A stretch of 64,000 bases of DNA, taken from positions 98,904,480 through 98,968,479 of the forward strand of contig NC_064825.1 of NCBI RefSeq assembly GCF_024166365.1. The letters run 5' to 3'. This document shows, piece after piece, positions 1 through 12,019 of the stretch. Source of the DNA: Elephas maximus indicus. Taxonomy: Eukaryota; Chordata; Mammalia; Proboscidea; Elephantidae. The number at the start of each line of letters is the position of its first letter. Within the stretch, counting starts at the first letter, position 1. The translations under genes were made by a program, and so were the position numbers. The notes under the pieces are model-generated. The model searched no databases. It saw nothing but the letters and a program-made list of their open reading frames with translations, and was not told the DNA's origin.

Positions 1-120
1 GAGAGTGTTGACATGTCATGGGGTTGTTAACCAAAGTTATAGAACAATGTGTGTACTGTTTAATGAGAAGCTACCTTGTTCTGTAAACCTTCATCTAAAG
101 TATTATTAAAAAAAAAAAAA
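1..120 (+). mobile_element. L1 3' UTR end with poly(A) tail
   Basis: The window opens inside the last part of an L1 3' UTR of the type I associate with elephant L1s. It has the motif 'ttctgtaaaccttcatcta' followed by an A tract at 108-120. The upstream part of the element lies outside the window. The antisense version of the same 3' end occurs at about 44341, directly after a poly(T) run, which supports the call. Family assignment is from memory and not from a library search. Confidence 0.75.
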
Positions 121-595
121 GTTTGATTTAGAGATCTTCATATTAGCTTAAAAATTTTAGAGAGAGCCATATGATCAAATGTATTATCCAGGACACAAAA
201 CCAATATACCAAAATGGATATTAAAAGAAAGAGCTGGTCGAAAAAAATCACTTTCTGTTTATGTAGAGATAAAAACAATATAAAATATGTAATTATTATA
301 TGAATATTCTAAGTATCAAAAAATGACATAAGCAAATCCACGTAAATAATGTAAATTATACAAAATTTCTTCAGCCCTATATAAAATGGATTTGAGGACT
401 GTTATCATTTGTATCATAAATAAATATTCAAAAGTTAAAAAGAAATTATGTGGGACATATATGTCCCTCAGAACCTGAGAGCCAGAAAATGTAGGTGAGC
501 ACTCTGTCCCACTGATGATGACGTACATCATTAATTTGTGAAATAGTAGATTTTTCACTGTTGTCGTAAATATGAAGAGTAGATGCAGATATATT
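121..595. other. AT-rich unique-looking DNA, no feature seen
   Basis: About 475 bases between two L1 pieces. I see no repeat I recognise, no splice-bounded open frame and no CpG clustering. Confidence 0.5.
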
Positions 596-1130
596 CTTTT
601 TTATGGAGATATAAATATATACAACAAAACATTTGCTAATTCAACAATTTTTACAAGTATAATTCATTGACATTGATTGTGCTCATCATATTGTACAACC
701 ATTACCATTACCCTTTTCCAAATTATTCCACCACCATTTACAGAAACTCAGTGCCCCCCTAAGCAGTGACTTCCTCTTTTCCCCACTCCCCCACCCATGG
801 TAACCTCTTATAAGCTTTGGTCTCTACACACTTGCCTATTTCATTTAAGTGAGATTATACAATATTTGTCCTTTCGTACCTGACATATTTCACTCGGCAT
901 AATGTTTTCAAGGTTCATCCATGTTGTAGCATGTATGAGGACTTCATTTCTCTTCACGGCTGAGTAATTTTCCATTCTGTGTATATACCATGTTTTATTT
1001 ATCCTTTCGTCTTTGATGGACATTTCAGTTATTTGCACAGTTGGGCTATTGTGAAATATGGATTGCTTCATGAATTTGCATGTCACAGAGGCCATGCTAA
1101 TATTCTGTGTATCATTCCAATTTTAGTATA
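596..1130 (-). mobile_element. Ancient L1 3' region, antisense (ORF2 C-terminus plus 3' UTR)
   Basis: Read on the minus strand, 1095-841 encodes the degenerate end of L1 ORF2. Recognisable motifs are 'TWYIHRMENYSAVKRNE' and 'TWMNLENIMPSEICQ'. The following 3' UTR resembles old placental L1M/L1MB elements, with 'ggttcatccatgttgtagc' on the plus strand. It is 5'-truncated and frameshifted, so it is a fossil. The boundaries are approximate. Confidence 0.8.
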
Positions 1131-1382
1131 TGTGTTGCTGAAGCAAGCACTCATATTATATTTTATATCTATTGACTCTTACAGTGTTAGTGATGTCTTG
1201 ACTCTCATTTCACAGTATCATTCATTTTTCCCTAGGGCCCACAGCTTAAAAGCTATCCATTTTTTCTATAGCCTGAGAGCTTGGGGGCAGGCAAGACTCA
1301 TACGAAGCCATCTTTATTAAAGTAGCTTGGGCTCTGCTATCCTTTCTGAGGTTTTGTTATTTGTCCTGCACCAAGGTTCACA

Positions 1383-1590
1383 AGGAGCCCTGGTGGTGCA
1401 ATGCTTCAGCACTGGGCTGCTAACAGAAAGGTCTGCCGTTTGAACCCACCAGCCGTTCCTCGGGAGAAAAGACCTGGCGATCTGTTCCCATAAGGATTAC
1501 AGCCTAGGAAACCCTACGGGGCAGTTCTATTCTGTTGTATAGGGTTGCTATGAGTCAGAATCGACTCAGCGACACACAACAACCACCAAG
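1383..1590 (+). mobile_element. AfroSINE, long form
   Basis: It starts 'ggagccctggtggtgcaatg' and has a tRNA-like head. It carries the extra central module ('gggagaaaagacctggcgat') that short copies lack. It ends 'cgacacacaacaacc', a tail resembling that of the RTE LINE at 11030-11050. Confidence 0.9.
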
Positions 1591-2251
1591 GCTCACACCA
1601 CCTGGTTTGGTGGGGGATGTGTCTCCTATGAATGGATAGATAACCCCCACCTTCAGATCTACGCCCATTATGTAGCCCTGGTGCCTCACTTCTGTCAGTG
1701 AAAGTCAGCTTCCTTGTGCACTTCTTCTGTTTCTCTCAAGTAGCTGTTTGCAGCTGTTTCCACTACTTCCCAGCCAGAAAAAAAAAAAAAAGATATTCTC
1801 TCAGTTTGCTTCTCACTGGCTTTGGAATTTTATGTGAGAATTCTCAGGATTGGCTTGCCTTCCAGCAGAGCTTTTGAAGAGTCAGGGTACGGCTTACCGT
1901 TAGAAGCCTTGCCATCCAACTTCACCCGGAATCTGTTTCTTTTCTCAGCTACCATGTTTTGAGCTTTATAATATTGGCTATGCCCCTTTCCTGGTCAGTT
2001 ATTACTAGTGAATATTTTTGTTATTTCTTTAGGTATTGGAGAAGAAGTTTCTGTGAGGCAATTCTGTTCTTTCCTCTTAGCTCAGGGTCTTTCTCTGAGC
2101 CTCATTCACCTCCATCTGTCTTACTTCAGTTATTCAGGAATATTGAGGTGCATAGTACAGCAAAAAAAAAAAAAAAAAAGATTATGGCATTATAGTTACA
2201 AAAGTAATAGGTACTCATTGTAACCTGATAAATAATATAAAAATCCAACAG
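1591..2251. other. Unassigned intergenic DNA with two A tracts
   Basis: I see no gene. A13 lies near 1778-1791 and an A18 tract at 2162-2179. Text after the second tract ('acaaaagtaataggtactca') may be old LINE sequence, but I cannot place it. Confidence 0.4.
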
Positions 2252-2425
2252 TCAGTTGTTGTTGAGTCAATTCTGACTCTTGGTGACCCCATGTGTGTTA
2301 GAGTAGAACTATGCTCTATAGAGCTTTCAGTAGGTGATTTTTCAGAAGTAGATTGCCAGGCCTTTCTTCTGAGGCACCCCTGGGTAAACTCAAACCTCCA
2401 GCCTTTTGGTACAAGGATATATAAA
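2252..2425 (-). mobile_element. AfroSINE, divergent variant, antisense
   Basis: The antisense tail 'gttgttgagtcaattctgac' is followed by the variant middle 'ccatgtgtgttagagtagaa', and the element ends 'cctccagccttttggt'. It is the same structural variant as the copy at 14481-14684. Confidence 0.8.
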
Positions 2426-2639
2426 CACCAAGTTCATATTTTTCCTCTAGCAAATGGTTCATTTCCATTTCTCTGAGATAACACCTTGGTGTGGGAGGGA
2501 ATGTCTTTAAAAAGATAAGGACCTTTTAGAATCAAGGTACAGTGTGAATCCATTGTATCAGTAATGTACACACACAAATTTCATCCTTTTGTACAACTAG
2601 TTAATTTGGTGAGGTGTTCCACATGTGGTCTTGGGAGAT

Positions 2640-2800
2640 GATGATTTGAGGAAGAATGTAAGCTTCATACAAGCAGGGATTTTGGCCTTTTTTTCCCATT
2701 GCTGTATCCTTAAACTCTATAACAGCGCCTGGCACATATATAACAGCACTCAGTGCATTTTTGTCAAATAAACAAGTGAATAAATGAATAACAGACCTCA
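2640..2800 (+). mobile_element. L2 LINE 3' end
   Basis: The segment matches the usual L2 3' end. It has 'aagcagggattttggcc', then 'gcgcctggcacatatata', then 'caaataaacaagtgaataaatgaata'-like repeats. It is old and diverged. Confidence 0.6.
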
Positions 2801-4792
2801 ACTATTTTTGTTTTGAAAGGCATTTATAGCATTTAAGGGTGATAGGTAAGGACTGGAAAATATGAATAACTTCAGGCTATTTGAGTTTGTGGATATAATT
2901 CAGCTGTGATCATCTTGGTTGTTGTAATTGTAGGTTCATGCACCCAGAGATGGATGGGAAGAAGCTCAGGAACATGGATTGAGGTAGAGGTTTGACTTTG
3001 GGCCTGGGTTTCTATCTAACGAGCAGAAGGGATCATTTCCTCTCTGGTCTAGTCTTTAGGTTCATTGTGTTCCAATACTAGTCCGAAGGCTCAGGATTAC
3101 AGATGCAACCCTGGATAGGTTGCTTAGTTTCAAGGACAAGACTTTCATCTTCAAGGACTCCAGGAAGCTGTTTTGCAGGTACAGTGAGGCTAGGTGTGGG
3201 ACTGTGGATGTCTTTGTGCCCACCCACCTCCACTCCTGGAAAAATGACACCGGAAAGTTCCATGCATCGAGACTACTGGCAAGATATCAATTGGGTGAAT
3301 TCAAGGAGGTGCAGCTACAGTTGACTCCACTTAATGTTTTTTCCTGTGGATTTTTTTTTTTTCTTAGTCCAAAAGCACAATAATGTCTACAGTGTACTTT
3401 TGCTGTTAATCAGATTGCATGTTTCTTCTGCAGGGATGAATATACACCAGTAATGAATGAAGCAAATCTTAGTTTGGTGACATTTGAAGTATTTTTAAAT
3501 GAAAAGTGATACACAAATGCAATTTTATTTTTATTAGCCTTATTATTTAAAAAAAAAAAAACAACAACAAAACCTTAGGTCGTGATTTTATTTTTATCAT
3601 ATTTTTGTTGTGCAGTTTACAAGCCCCTGTTAGGGTGCTGTGTCTTTTGTTCTCCTTTTAAAAGCATAAAGGAATTATGCTAATTTGGAAAAAAATGTTT
3701 TACTCCAAATAAAAAACTGATTCAGAAAGAGGAGAATATTTGCTGGGATGCCGAAGGCAAATATTTGTTGGCTTGCTTAAAGAAAGATGTTGTAAATGAT
3801 GAACTATAGAAATGAATTTGCAGTAAATATTATTGATATTTTGAAGTTCCACAGCTTATTGTATGCTTTATTTATTTATTTATTTTTGGTAATCGGAGTT
3901 TTTGTTTCTTGAATCACATACTACCTATGCCCCAATTGTGCTATATTATGTTTACATAAAACTTTATTTAATATCTTGTTTCTAATAAAAAAAATTTCTA
4001 CAAAGAATCAGACCAATTTTTCCATATTTATTCTTAGCTCAGTGGTAAAGCTATGTAAGAATTTAACCCAAATTTGCCTCTGAAAATGGACATATAATCT
4101 AACATTTGTTAATACAGAGTAACACGTATAATTGATGTACTAGTCTGGTGATTCTGTGGCCAATTTTTAAAAAATTGTGATGCTGTCTGAGGAATTTTTT
4201 TAAAAGAAATGAATAACATGGAAGTTTTGTGTTTAAATTTTATTATTATGTAAAAAAATTTTTTTTTAATTTTTTTACATATTATGTAACATAGGCTTAT
4301 CTTGAATTGTGGTATTTCAACTACATGTTTTATTCTCATTATTAATTCCCAGGTTTATTTTACATTAATATAGGCACTGTGCTTGAAAAAAATAAATATG
4401 TATTCTTTTAAAATAAACTACACTTCTGAATTTTGAATAATTTCTTATTTCTCTTCTTTTAAATTATTGAGAATTTGTTATCCTATCTAGATAGATATTT
4501 GTTTTGGCTTAGATGGGTTGAATTTTGTGCTGCTCAAATTTTTCTGGGCAAATAATCTTCAATTAAACTAGATATCCTTTGTTCTGGAAAGGATAACAAT
4601 GTTAAAATAGCATTAATGGACTTTTATGGGGAAAGGTCCATTTCATTTACAGAGTTACTCTTGGAATTTTGCTATTTTGTCAATGTAGACCTGTCTGAAA
4701 ATTGTGTACTTCAGCTTGTTTTTGTAATTTTTAATGTGTTTCTATCTTTTAAGAGCTGCAGAAGTAATTTGAAGGCAGCTACCTTTATTAAT
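2801..4792. other. Intergenic DNA, no gene seen
   Basis: About 2 kb with A/T tracts (for example 3548-3560) and an ATTT microsatellite near 3868-3884. Short open frames around 3078-3383 overlap on both strands and lack splice signals or family motifs, so they are taken as chance. Confidence 0.5.
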
Positions 4793-4950
4793 GGAGTCCT
4801 GGTGGCGTAGTGGTTAGGAGCTATGGCTGCTAACCAAACGGTCAGCAGTTCGAATCCACCAGCCACTTCTTGGAAACCCTATGGGTACAGTTCTACTCTA
4901 TCCTATAGGGTCACTATGAGTTGAAATCGACTCGATGGCAACAGATTTTT
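4793..4950 (+). mobile_element. AfroSINE, short form
   Basis: A complete short copy. It has the A-box-like 'tggcgtagtggttagg', the B-box-like 'agttcgaatcc', and the tail 'cgactcgatggcaaca', followed by a T run. Confidence 0.93.
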
Positions 4951-5591
4951 TTTTTAACTGTTATTGGTAAAATAATGCTGTGAAAAAGTTGAAGCACAAA
5001 ATGGGAAAACCATAGTTAAAGCTAAGGTTTGCATCATCATCCATTACCTGCACCAAATAAAAGATTCTCCTAATGAGTCAGTGTAATGTCAGGACTCCAC
5101 AAACCCCCTGTATCTGGGACAGGTATCCATTCACACTGCAAAAAGACTCTCAAATTTCTATTTTGAATGTAGTTATGTGATCTTCCTTCTACCTTTTAAA
5201 TGTGATTTGAAAATTGCTTAATATTGAGAAGTTTCTCTGCAACATCTTCATAGATGTTGTACTCTACAATGATACAATTTTATATTTTCTATACAAGTCA
5301 AGTTACAACTGCCCTTCTGCAACTTTAACAGGCTGCCCATTCTTTGAGTGCTAAGACAAAGTGGTCCTCCTTCTAGGGGGTGATGTTGCAAGAAGAAGAT
5401 TTCAGAATTTCTTGCTGGGAACTGTTGTGCATGGGAGATTCCCAGGCAGGGCAAGAGAAATACTTGATCAGATTTTCTGTGGTCAGAATGGGCAGAACAC
5501 CTTGTTACAGGAAAGGAGGTCTAGGTTCGTGCATCTCTGTCTAAGGTGGTACTTGGAATGAAAATGAATTTTTTCTTTTTCTTTTTTCCTG
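4951..5591. other. Intergenic DNA, no feature seen
   Basis: No recognisable repeat or gene. Small open frames on opposite strands at 5248-5561 overlap each other and show no family motifs. Confidence 0.45.
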
Positions 5592-5800
5592 AGAGTGGTA
5601 GAAAGAGCTCTGGATCCAAGAGTCAGCTCAGTTACTAACTAGCTGTGTTGCTTCAGGCAGCATTCCAGACTTCTTTTCTCAGTTTTGTCTTTTTAAAATA
5701 TGAACATAATAATTACCTACCCATATCACAATTTCAGTTGCTCTGAAATTTAATAAATAGAGTATACTGAAAGATGTAAAGCGCTATATAGGTATAAGAA
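5592..5800 (+). mobile_element. MIR SINE
   Basis: MIR-like order: 'agctctggatccaagagtca', then 'actagctgtgttgc', then a U/A-rich region with 'gtaaagcgctatata'. It is an ancient mammalian SINE and strongly diverged. Confidence 0.6.
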
Positions 5801-6529
5801 TTTATATACTATCATAAGTAATAGTTACAGAATTTTCTAGAGAAATCAAGTGCCATGGTTCCTAGCATTCTGAGGTATATAAAAGTGAATATGTGGATAC
5901 TATGTGTGCTTGAAAATACAGCAAAGAAATTTGAGAGTCTAAATGAGACTGTTTGGTATTGTGAATGCAGCTGACAGAAAGGTGAAGGAGCCCAGGGCAT
6001 CTGTGAGGATGACTGGCAACACTGAGCAAACAACTCTAATGCTAGATCATCATAGTAGTACAGAAGTAGGCAAGACCCCAAGAAGTCATTTCATTCAAGC
6101 TTCTGCCTCTGATCAGGTCAATTTCTGAAGCATTCAAGGTGGAAGACAATTGTATTCTTAAATAGCTCTGGGAAGGCAGCCCTCAGAGTCTCTATTTAAT
6201 CAATTTAATCTACATGTGGAAGAAGTTATCACCGATGTCTGACTGTACCCATTCTCGATACACTTCAAGCACATTTCTGCAGACCGAGTGCTTTGAAGAT
6301 ACAGAGGATAATTTAGCTGCATTCTGATGGAACCTGACTTCGGGCATGTCATTCCCAAAGCAGCCCAGCTCAAATGTTCTCTAGAGGCACATGAATGGCC
6401 ACGGCCACCATTTTGTGCAAGTAGGGTCAATGATTACTGGGCAATTATAGCCAAAGATCATCAGGAGGACTTTTTTTTTTTTTAGGTAAACAATAATTCT
6501 ACCTTCTGTTTATAATGTTCTTTAAGGAT
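5801..6529. other. Intergenic DNA, no feature seen
   Basis: No recognised repeat. Opposed short open frames (5812-6128 and 6200-6430) show no motif and no splice context. Confidence 0.4.
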
Positions 6530-6700
6530 TATCAGACACTTTCCCAAACTTCAGTACATTTGGCCCTCACAACAAACTCAATTATCACTCTCTCCACTTG
6601 AGATATAAGGAACCTGGTGGTTGAAGGGTTTAGACCAAATCATTGCATTCACCCAGCAAAAAAGGTCAGAAGACAGGACTCGGACACAGAACTTTGCCTC
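6530..6700 (-). mobile_element. Possible MIR, antisense, very diverged
   Basis: 'ggccctcacaacaaactcaa', then 'ccacttgagatataaggaac', then 'tcacccagc' follow the antisense MIR order of 'cctcacaacaa', 'gatgaggaaac' and 'cacccagc'. Similarity is low, so the call is tentative. Confidence 0.35.
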
Positions 6701-6959
6701 AAAGTACAGTGCTTTGCTTAGTACACTAAGCAGGGGTCCCTGGAGAAGTTTCCCGTGTCCCCAGTGATCCCTTAGTTGAATTAGGATAGCCAGTGCTCTA
6801 TGCAAAAGGGAGAGGAAATGAAACTGGGATCACCAGAGCTTTCTAATTTGAGGCCGAGCAATTAATACTCATTCTTGCCCAGGCCTCACACCCACATAAA
6901 TAATAGGATGTCAACAATAGAATGACAGAAAACTTATATCCCTTCCAAGCATTGTACAG

Positions 6960-7170
6960 GGAGTCAGTATGAATAGTGCCATATAACCTTGGGCAAGTTA
7001 TTTCGTTTCTCTGGGCCTTGTTTTCTGTATCTGTAAAATGGAAATCACAGTAGTCCCTACTTTAGAAGATTGTCATGGAAGTTAAATGAATTAATATATG
7101 TAAAGTACTTACTTAGATAGGATTGAGTGTGCTAAATACAGAGTATCTATTATCTTAGTTATTATTGTGT
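6960..7170 (+). mobile_element. MIR SINE
   Basis: Clear MIR core and 3' part: 'accttgggcaagttatttcg', then 'ctgtatctgtaaaatggaaa', then 'tgaattaatatatgtaaagt'. An AfroSINE inserted about 40 bp downstream. Confidence 0.75.
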
Positions 7171-7211
7171 TGAGATATTTTGTTGCACTATAGAAATGTC
7201 CTAGGTATGAT

Positions 7212-7376
7212 AACCCAAACTAAACCCACTGCCATTGAGTTGATTCCAACTCATAGCGACCCTATAGGACAGAGTACAGCTGCCCCATAGAGTTTCCAAG
7301 GAACGCCTAGCGGATTCGAACTGCCGACCTTTTGGTTAGCAGCCATAGCACTTAGCCACCACACCACCAGAGTTTC
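7212..7376 (-). mobile_element. AfroSINE, short form, antisense
   Basis: A complete antisense copy. It begins 'ccaaactaaacccactgcca', includes 'ctatagg' and 'cggattcgaactgccgac', and ends 'accaccagagtttcc'. Confidence 0.93.
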
Positions 7377-7404
7377 CACCTAGGTGTGATACTATATCCT
7401 AAAT

Positions 7405-7923
7405 TGTTCTTATGGATTGAATTGTGTCCCCCCAGAATCTGTGTCAACTTGGCTAGGCTATGATTCCCACCATTTTGTGATCTGATATGATTATCATATA
7501 TGCTGTATATCCTGACCTCTGTGATGTTAATGAGACAGGATAAGAGACAGTTATGTTAATGAGGCAGAACTCAATCTACAGGATCAAGTTTTATCTTGAG
7601 TCAATCTATTTTGATATATAAAAGAGAGGGGAGGGACCTCATGCCACCAAGAAAGATGTGCTGGGAGCAGAGTGCATCCTTTGGACCTAGGATCCCTGCA
7701 CTGAGAAGTTCCTAGACTCAGAGAAAATTAATGGCAAGGACTTCCCACCCCCACCCCCCCCACCCCCCCCCCCCCGCCAAACCAATAGAGAGGGAAAGCA
7801 TTCCCTGGGAGTTGGTGCCCTGAATTCAAACATCTAGCCTCCTAAAGTGTAAAAGAATAAATTTCTGTTTGTTAAAGCTGTCCACTTGTGATATTTCTGT
7901 TATAGCAGCACTAGATAACTAAG
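7405..7923 (+). mobile_element. MaLR-like solo LTR, interrupted at its 3' end
   Basis: A non-coding LTR that matches, in opposite orientation, the copy at 17481-18051. Shared blocks include 'ggattgaattgtgtcc', 'gtcctttggacct'-like text and the terminal 'gttatagcagcactagat'. A C-rich expansion (7747-7776) lies inside it. Its 3' terminus is cut by the RTE LINE insertion. No internal retroviral coding region is seen. The MaLR/ERVL assignment rests on overall resemblance to THE1/MST-type LTRs. Confidence 0.65.
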
Positions 7924-10900
7924 TCCACCACATGTCTGTCAGTTCATCGTACTGTGGGGCCTTGTGTGCTGCTGTGATGCTGGAAGCTATGCCACCCGTA
8001 TTCAAATAGCAGCAGGGTCACCCATGGTAGACAGGTTTTAGCTGAGCTTCCGACTAAGACGGACTAGGAAGAAGGACCAAGCAGTCTACTTCTGAAAAGA
8101 CTTAGCCAATGAAAACCCTATGAATAGCAGCGGAACATCCTTTGATATAGTGCCGGGAGATAAGCTCATCAGGTTGGAAGGCATTCAAAAGACGACTGGG
8201 GAAGAGCTGCCTACTCAAAGTAGAGTCAAACTTAATGACATGGATGGAGCCAAACTTCTGGGATCTTCATTTGCTGATGTGGCACAACTCAAAGTGAGAA
8301 GAAGCAGCTGCAAATATCCGTTAATAATCGGGAACGTGCAATGTACAAAGTATGAATATAGGAAAATTGGAAGTAGTCAAAAATGAAATGGAATGCATAA
8401 ACATCGATATCCTAGCCATTAGTGAGCTGAAATGGATGGTATTGGCCATTTTGAATTGGACAATCATATGATCTACTATGCCAGAAATGACAACTTGAAG
8501 AGCGATGGCATTGCACTTATCATCAATAAGAACATTTCAAGATCTACCCCGAAGTATAACGCTGTAAGTTAATATGACTATTATTCAAATTTACGCACCA
8601 ACCACTAAGGTCAAAGATGAAGATATTGAGGATTTTTATCAACTTCTGCAATCTGAAATTGCCTGAGCATGCAATCAGGATACATTGATAATTACTGGAG
8701 ATTGGAGTGTGAAGGCTGGAAACAAAGAAGTATCAGCAGTTGGAAAATATGGCCTTGGTGATAGAAATGATGCTGGAAATCACATGATAGAATTTTGCGA
8801 GACCAACAACTTCTTCATTGCAAATACCTTTTTTCACCAACATAAGCGGTGACTATACATGTGGACTTCACCAGATAGAATACACAAGAGTCCAATCTAC
8901 TACATCTGTGGGAAGAGACGATGGAAAATCTCAATATCATCAGTCAGAACAAAGCCAGACGCCTACTGTGGAACAGGCCATCAATTGCTCACATGCAAGT
9001 TCAAGTTGAAACTGAACAAAATTAGAACAAGTTGATGACAGCCAATCCTACCTGAATTTAGAGACCGTCTTAAGAATAGATTTGACATGTTGAACAGTAA
9101 TGACCAAAGACCAGAAGAGTTGTGGAATGACATCAAGGACATCGTACATGAAGAAAGCAAGAGGTCATTAAAAATACAGGAAAGGTCTGAAGTGGATGTA
9201 AGAAGAGACTCTAAAACTTGCTGTTGAATGTCAAGTAGCTAAAGTGAAAAGAAATGATGAGGTGAAAGAGTTGAACAGAAGATTTCAAAGGGCGTTTCAA
9301 GAAGACAAAGTAAAGTATTATAATGACATGTGCAAAGACATGGAGATGGAAAACCAAAAAGGAAAAACTCTACATTTCTCAAGCTGAAAGAACTGAAGAA
9401 AAAATTCAAGCCTCAAGTTGCAATATTGAAGGACTCTGTGGGGAAATTATTAAACGACTCAGGAAGCATCAAAGAAGATGGAAGGAATATACAAAGTCAC
9501 TATACCAAAAAGAATTGTTTGATGTTCAACCATTTCAGGAGATACCATATAAGCAGGAACCAGTGGTGCTGAAGGAAGGAGTCCAAGCTGCTCTGAAGGC
9601 ACTGGTGAAAAATAAGACTCCAGGAATTGACGGAATATCAACTGAGATGTTTAAACAAACGGATGCAGCGCTAGAAGTACTCATTCATCTATGCCAAGAA
9701 ATTTGGAAGACAGCTACCTGGCCAACCAACTGGAAGAGATCCATATTTATGCCTATTCCCAAGAAAGGTGATCCCATCAAATGCGGAAATTATCAAACAA
9801 TATCATTAATATCACACACAAGTAAAATTTTGCTGAAGATCATTCAAATTGACTGCGGCAATATATGGACAAGGAACTACCAGAAATTCAAGCCAGATTC
9901 AGAAGAGGACGTGGAACCAGGGATATCCTCGCTGATGTCAGACGGATCCTGGCTGAAAGCAGAGAATACCAGAAAGATGTTTACCTGTGTTTTATTGACT
10001 ATGCAAAGGGATTTGACTGTGTGGATCATAACAAAGTACGGATGACATTGCGAAGAATGGGAATTCCAGAACACTTCACTGTATTCACGATGAACCTGTA
10101 CATAGATCAAGATAAAGCTGTTTGAACAGAACAAGGGGATACTGATTGGTTTAAAGTCAGGAAAGGTGTGCGTTGGGGTTGTATCCTCTCAGCATATCTA
10201 TTATGCTGAGCAAATAATCTGAGAAGCTAGACTATGTGAAGAAGAAATGGGCATCAGCATAGGAGGCAGACTCATTAACAACCTGTGTTATGCAGGTGAC
10301 ACAACCTTGCTTGCTGAAAACAAAGAGGACTTGGAGCACTTACTGGTGAAGATCAAAGACCACAGCCTTCAGGATGGGTTATACCTCCACATGAGGAAAA
10401 CAAAAACCCTCACAACTGGACCAATAAGCAACATCATGATAAACGGGGAAAGAATCAAAGTTGTCAATTGGATCCACAATCAACACCCATGGGAGCAGCA
10501 GTCAAGAAATCAAACAATGTATTGCGTTGGGCAAGTCTGCTGCAAAGGACCTCTTTAAAGTGTTGAAAAGCAAAGATGTAACCTTGAAGAATAAGGCGCG
10601 TCTGACCCAAGCCACAGTATTTTCAATTGCCTCTTATGCTTGTGAAAGCTGGACAATGAATAAAGAAGACCGAAGAAGTTGATGCCTTTGAATTGTGGTA
10701 CTAGAGAGGAATATTGAATATACGATGGACTGCCAAAAGAATGAACAAATATGTCTTGGAAGAAGTACAGGCAGAATACTCCTTATACGCAAAGATGGAG
10801 AGACTACGTCTTACATACTTTGGACATGTTGTCAGGAGGGCTCAGTCCCTGGAGAAGGACATCATGCTTGGTAAAGTAGGAGATCAGCGAAAAAGAGGAA

Positions 10901-11053
10901 GACCCTCAATGAGATGGATTGACACAGTGACTGCAACAGTGGGCTTAAGCCTAACAATGATTCTGAAGATGGTGCAGGACTGGGGAGTGTTTCAAACTGT
11001 TGTACATAGGGTCGGTATGAGTTGGAACTGACTCGATGGCACCTAACAACAGC
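7924..11053 (+). mobile_element. RTE/BovB-like LINE, near full length, inactivated
   Basis: A non-LTR retrotransposon that in its active form makes an endonuclease plus reverse transcriptase. 7924-8300 is 5' UTR-like. 8300-8900 holds apurinic-type endonuclease text ('nvqctkyey...', 'INIDILAISELKW'). Reverse transcriptase motifs follow: 'TPGIDGISTEMF' near 9617, 'CFIDYAKGFDCVDHNKV' near 9985, and the catalytic box read as 'CYAGD' at 10286-10300 instead of the usual YADD. A C-terminal 'RLTYFGHVVRR...KRGRPSMRW' lies at about 10800-10920. The frame breaks several times, with stops and shifts between 8386, 9323, 9865, 10247, 10461 and 10714. Length of about 3.1 kb is close to full length for BovB-type RTEs. 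The 3' tail is shared with the AfroSINEs. Flanking 'agataact' (7913-7920 and 11054-11061) is the probable target duplication. Confidence 0.9.
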
Positions 11054-11061
11054 AGATAACT

Positions 11062-11349
11062 GAGGAAATTGTGTTCCTTCCTTTTGTGAAGTTTTGACTA
11101 TGAGAGTACAGGGGACAATAGAAGAGAGATAATAGGAAGGATGATGGGCGTGCTAGCATAGTGCTCATCTGGGTGCGGGTGTCTATGTGCGCATCTGTAA
11201 TGTGTATCATCACCTGGTATAAAAGAACCAAAAAAGTCTCCAAGAAAATAGACGTCAGAGATCATTCAATAAAGCTCATGCACTTTACTCAGATGAAAAG
11301 CCCTCAAGCTCTGATTCAGAGCTCATATTCTTTTATTTTACCCCATTTA
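11062..11349. other. Intergenic DNA, no feature seen
   Basis: Unique-looking DNA between the RTE insertion and a MIR. Overlapping opposed short frames only. Confidence 0.4.
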
Positions 11350-11495
11350 TTTATTTATATTTCACAAACACTTGCTTATTAACAGTTCCAGACATTGGCC
11401 TAAGTGCCTTACAAGTAGTAATTCACTCAGTCTTCCCAACAACCATATGAGATAGTTATTGTTGTTATACCCACTTCGCAGATGAGGAAACTGTG
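11350..11495 (-). mobile_element. MIR SINE, antisense
   Basis: Antisense MIR order: 'cctaagtgccttacaagtag', then 'cttcccaacaaccatatgag', then 'gcagatgaggaaactgtg'. Confidence 0.75.
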
Positions 11496-12019
11496 TACAA
11501 TAATAAAAATATGAATGCATAGATAAAAAGTATAAAAATATAAAATAATACTCTCTTACATTTGTATAGTATTACGTACTTTCTCAGCGACCTCCACATG
11601 CATTTGTTTTATAAGTAATTCTGAAGGTTTGATTATTTAATTTCCCAGCCCACTTCAGATTAGAAGCTGTGGGATAGAAGCTGGAAAAACATATTGATGG
11701 TGACAAAATGGGAGAGCTGATTTTGAGATAGTAGAGAGAAAGACTATAAAATGCAATCATGAGAACTCAAAGAGCGCACTGGTCTGAGACTGTCTGACGT
11801 TGTGGTTACAAACCCTACCTGTTTCAGTACATCCTGAGACAAAGCTCAGATGTGGCAGTAACCAAGGTTCATGTGGATGACCGGGCCACCTGGAAAGGGA
11901 AGTGACATTCCTTTTAAGATGAGAGCAAAGTGCATTTTTAAACAAGTAAAAATAACGTTTTCTTAGTTTAACAAGCAATGCATTTTCTTTGGAGAAAAAT
12001 TCGAAAATACACTTAATCA
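11496..12019. other. Intergenic DNA, no feature seen
   Basis: AT-rich start, then unique-looking DNA. The minus frame 11757-12020 (87 codons) shows no recognisable motif. Confidence 0.4.

Noticed and set aside
4793-4870. tRNA-like sequences with A and B boxes at many places
   Set aside because: They are the heads of AfroSINEs, followed by the SINE body and tail, and cannot fold as complete tRNA genes.
9323-10045. A 240-codon open frame
   Set aside because: Real reverse-transcriptase-derived sequence, but it belongs to the decayed RTE LINE and is reported there; it is not a host gene.
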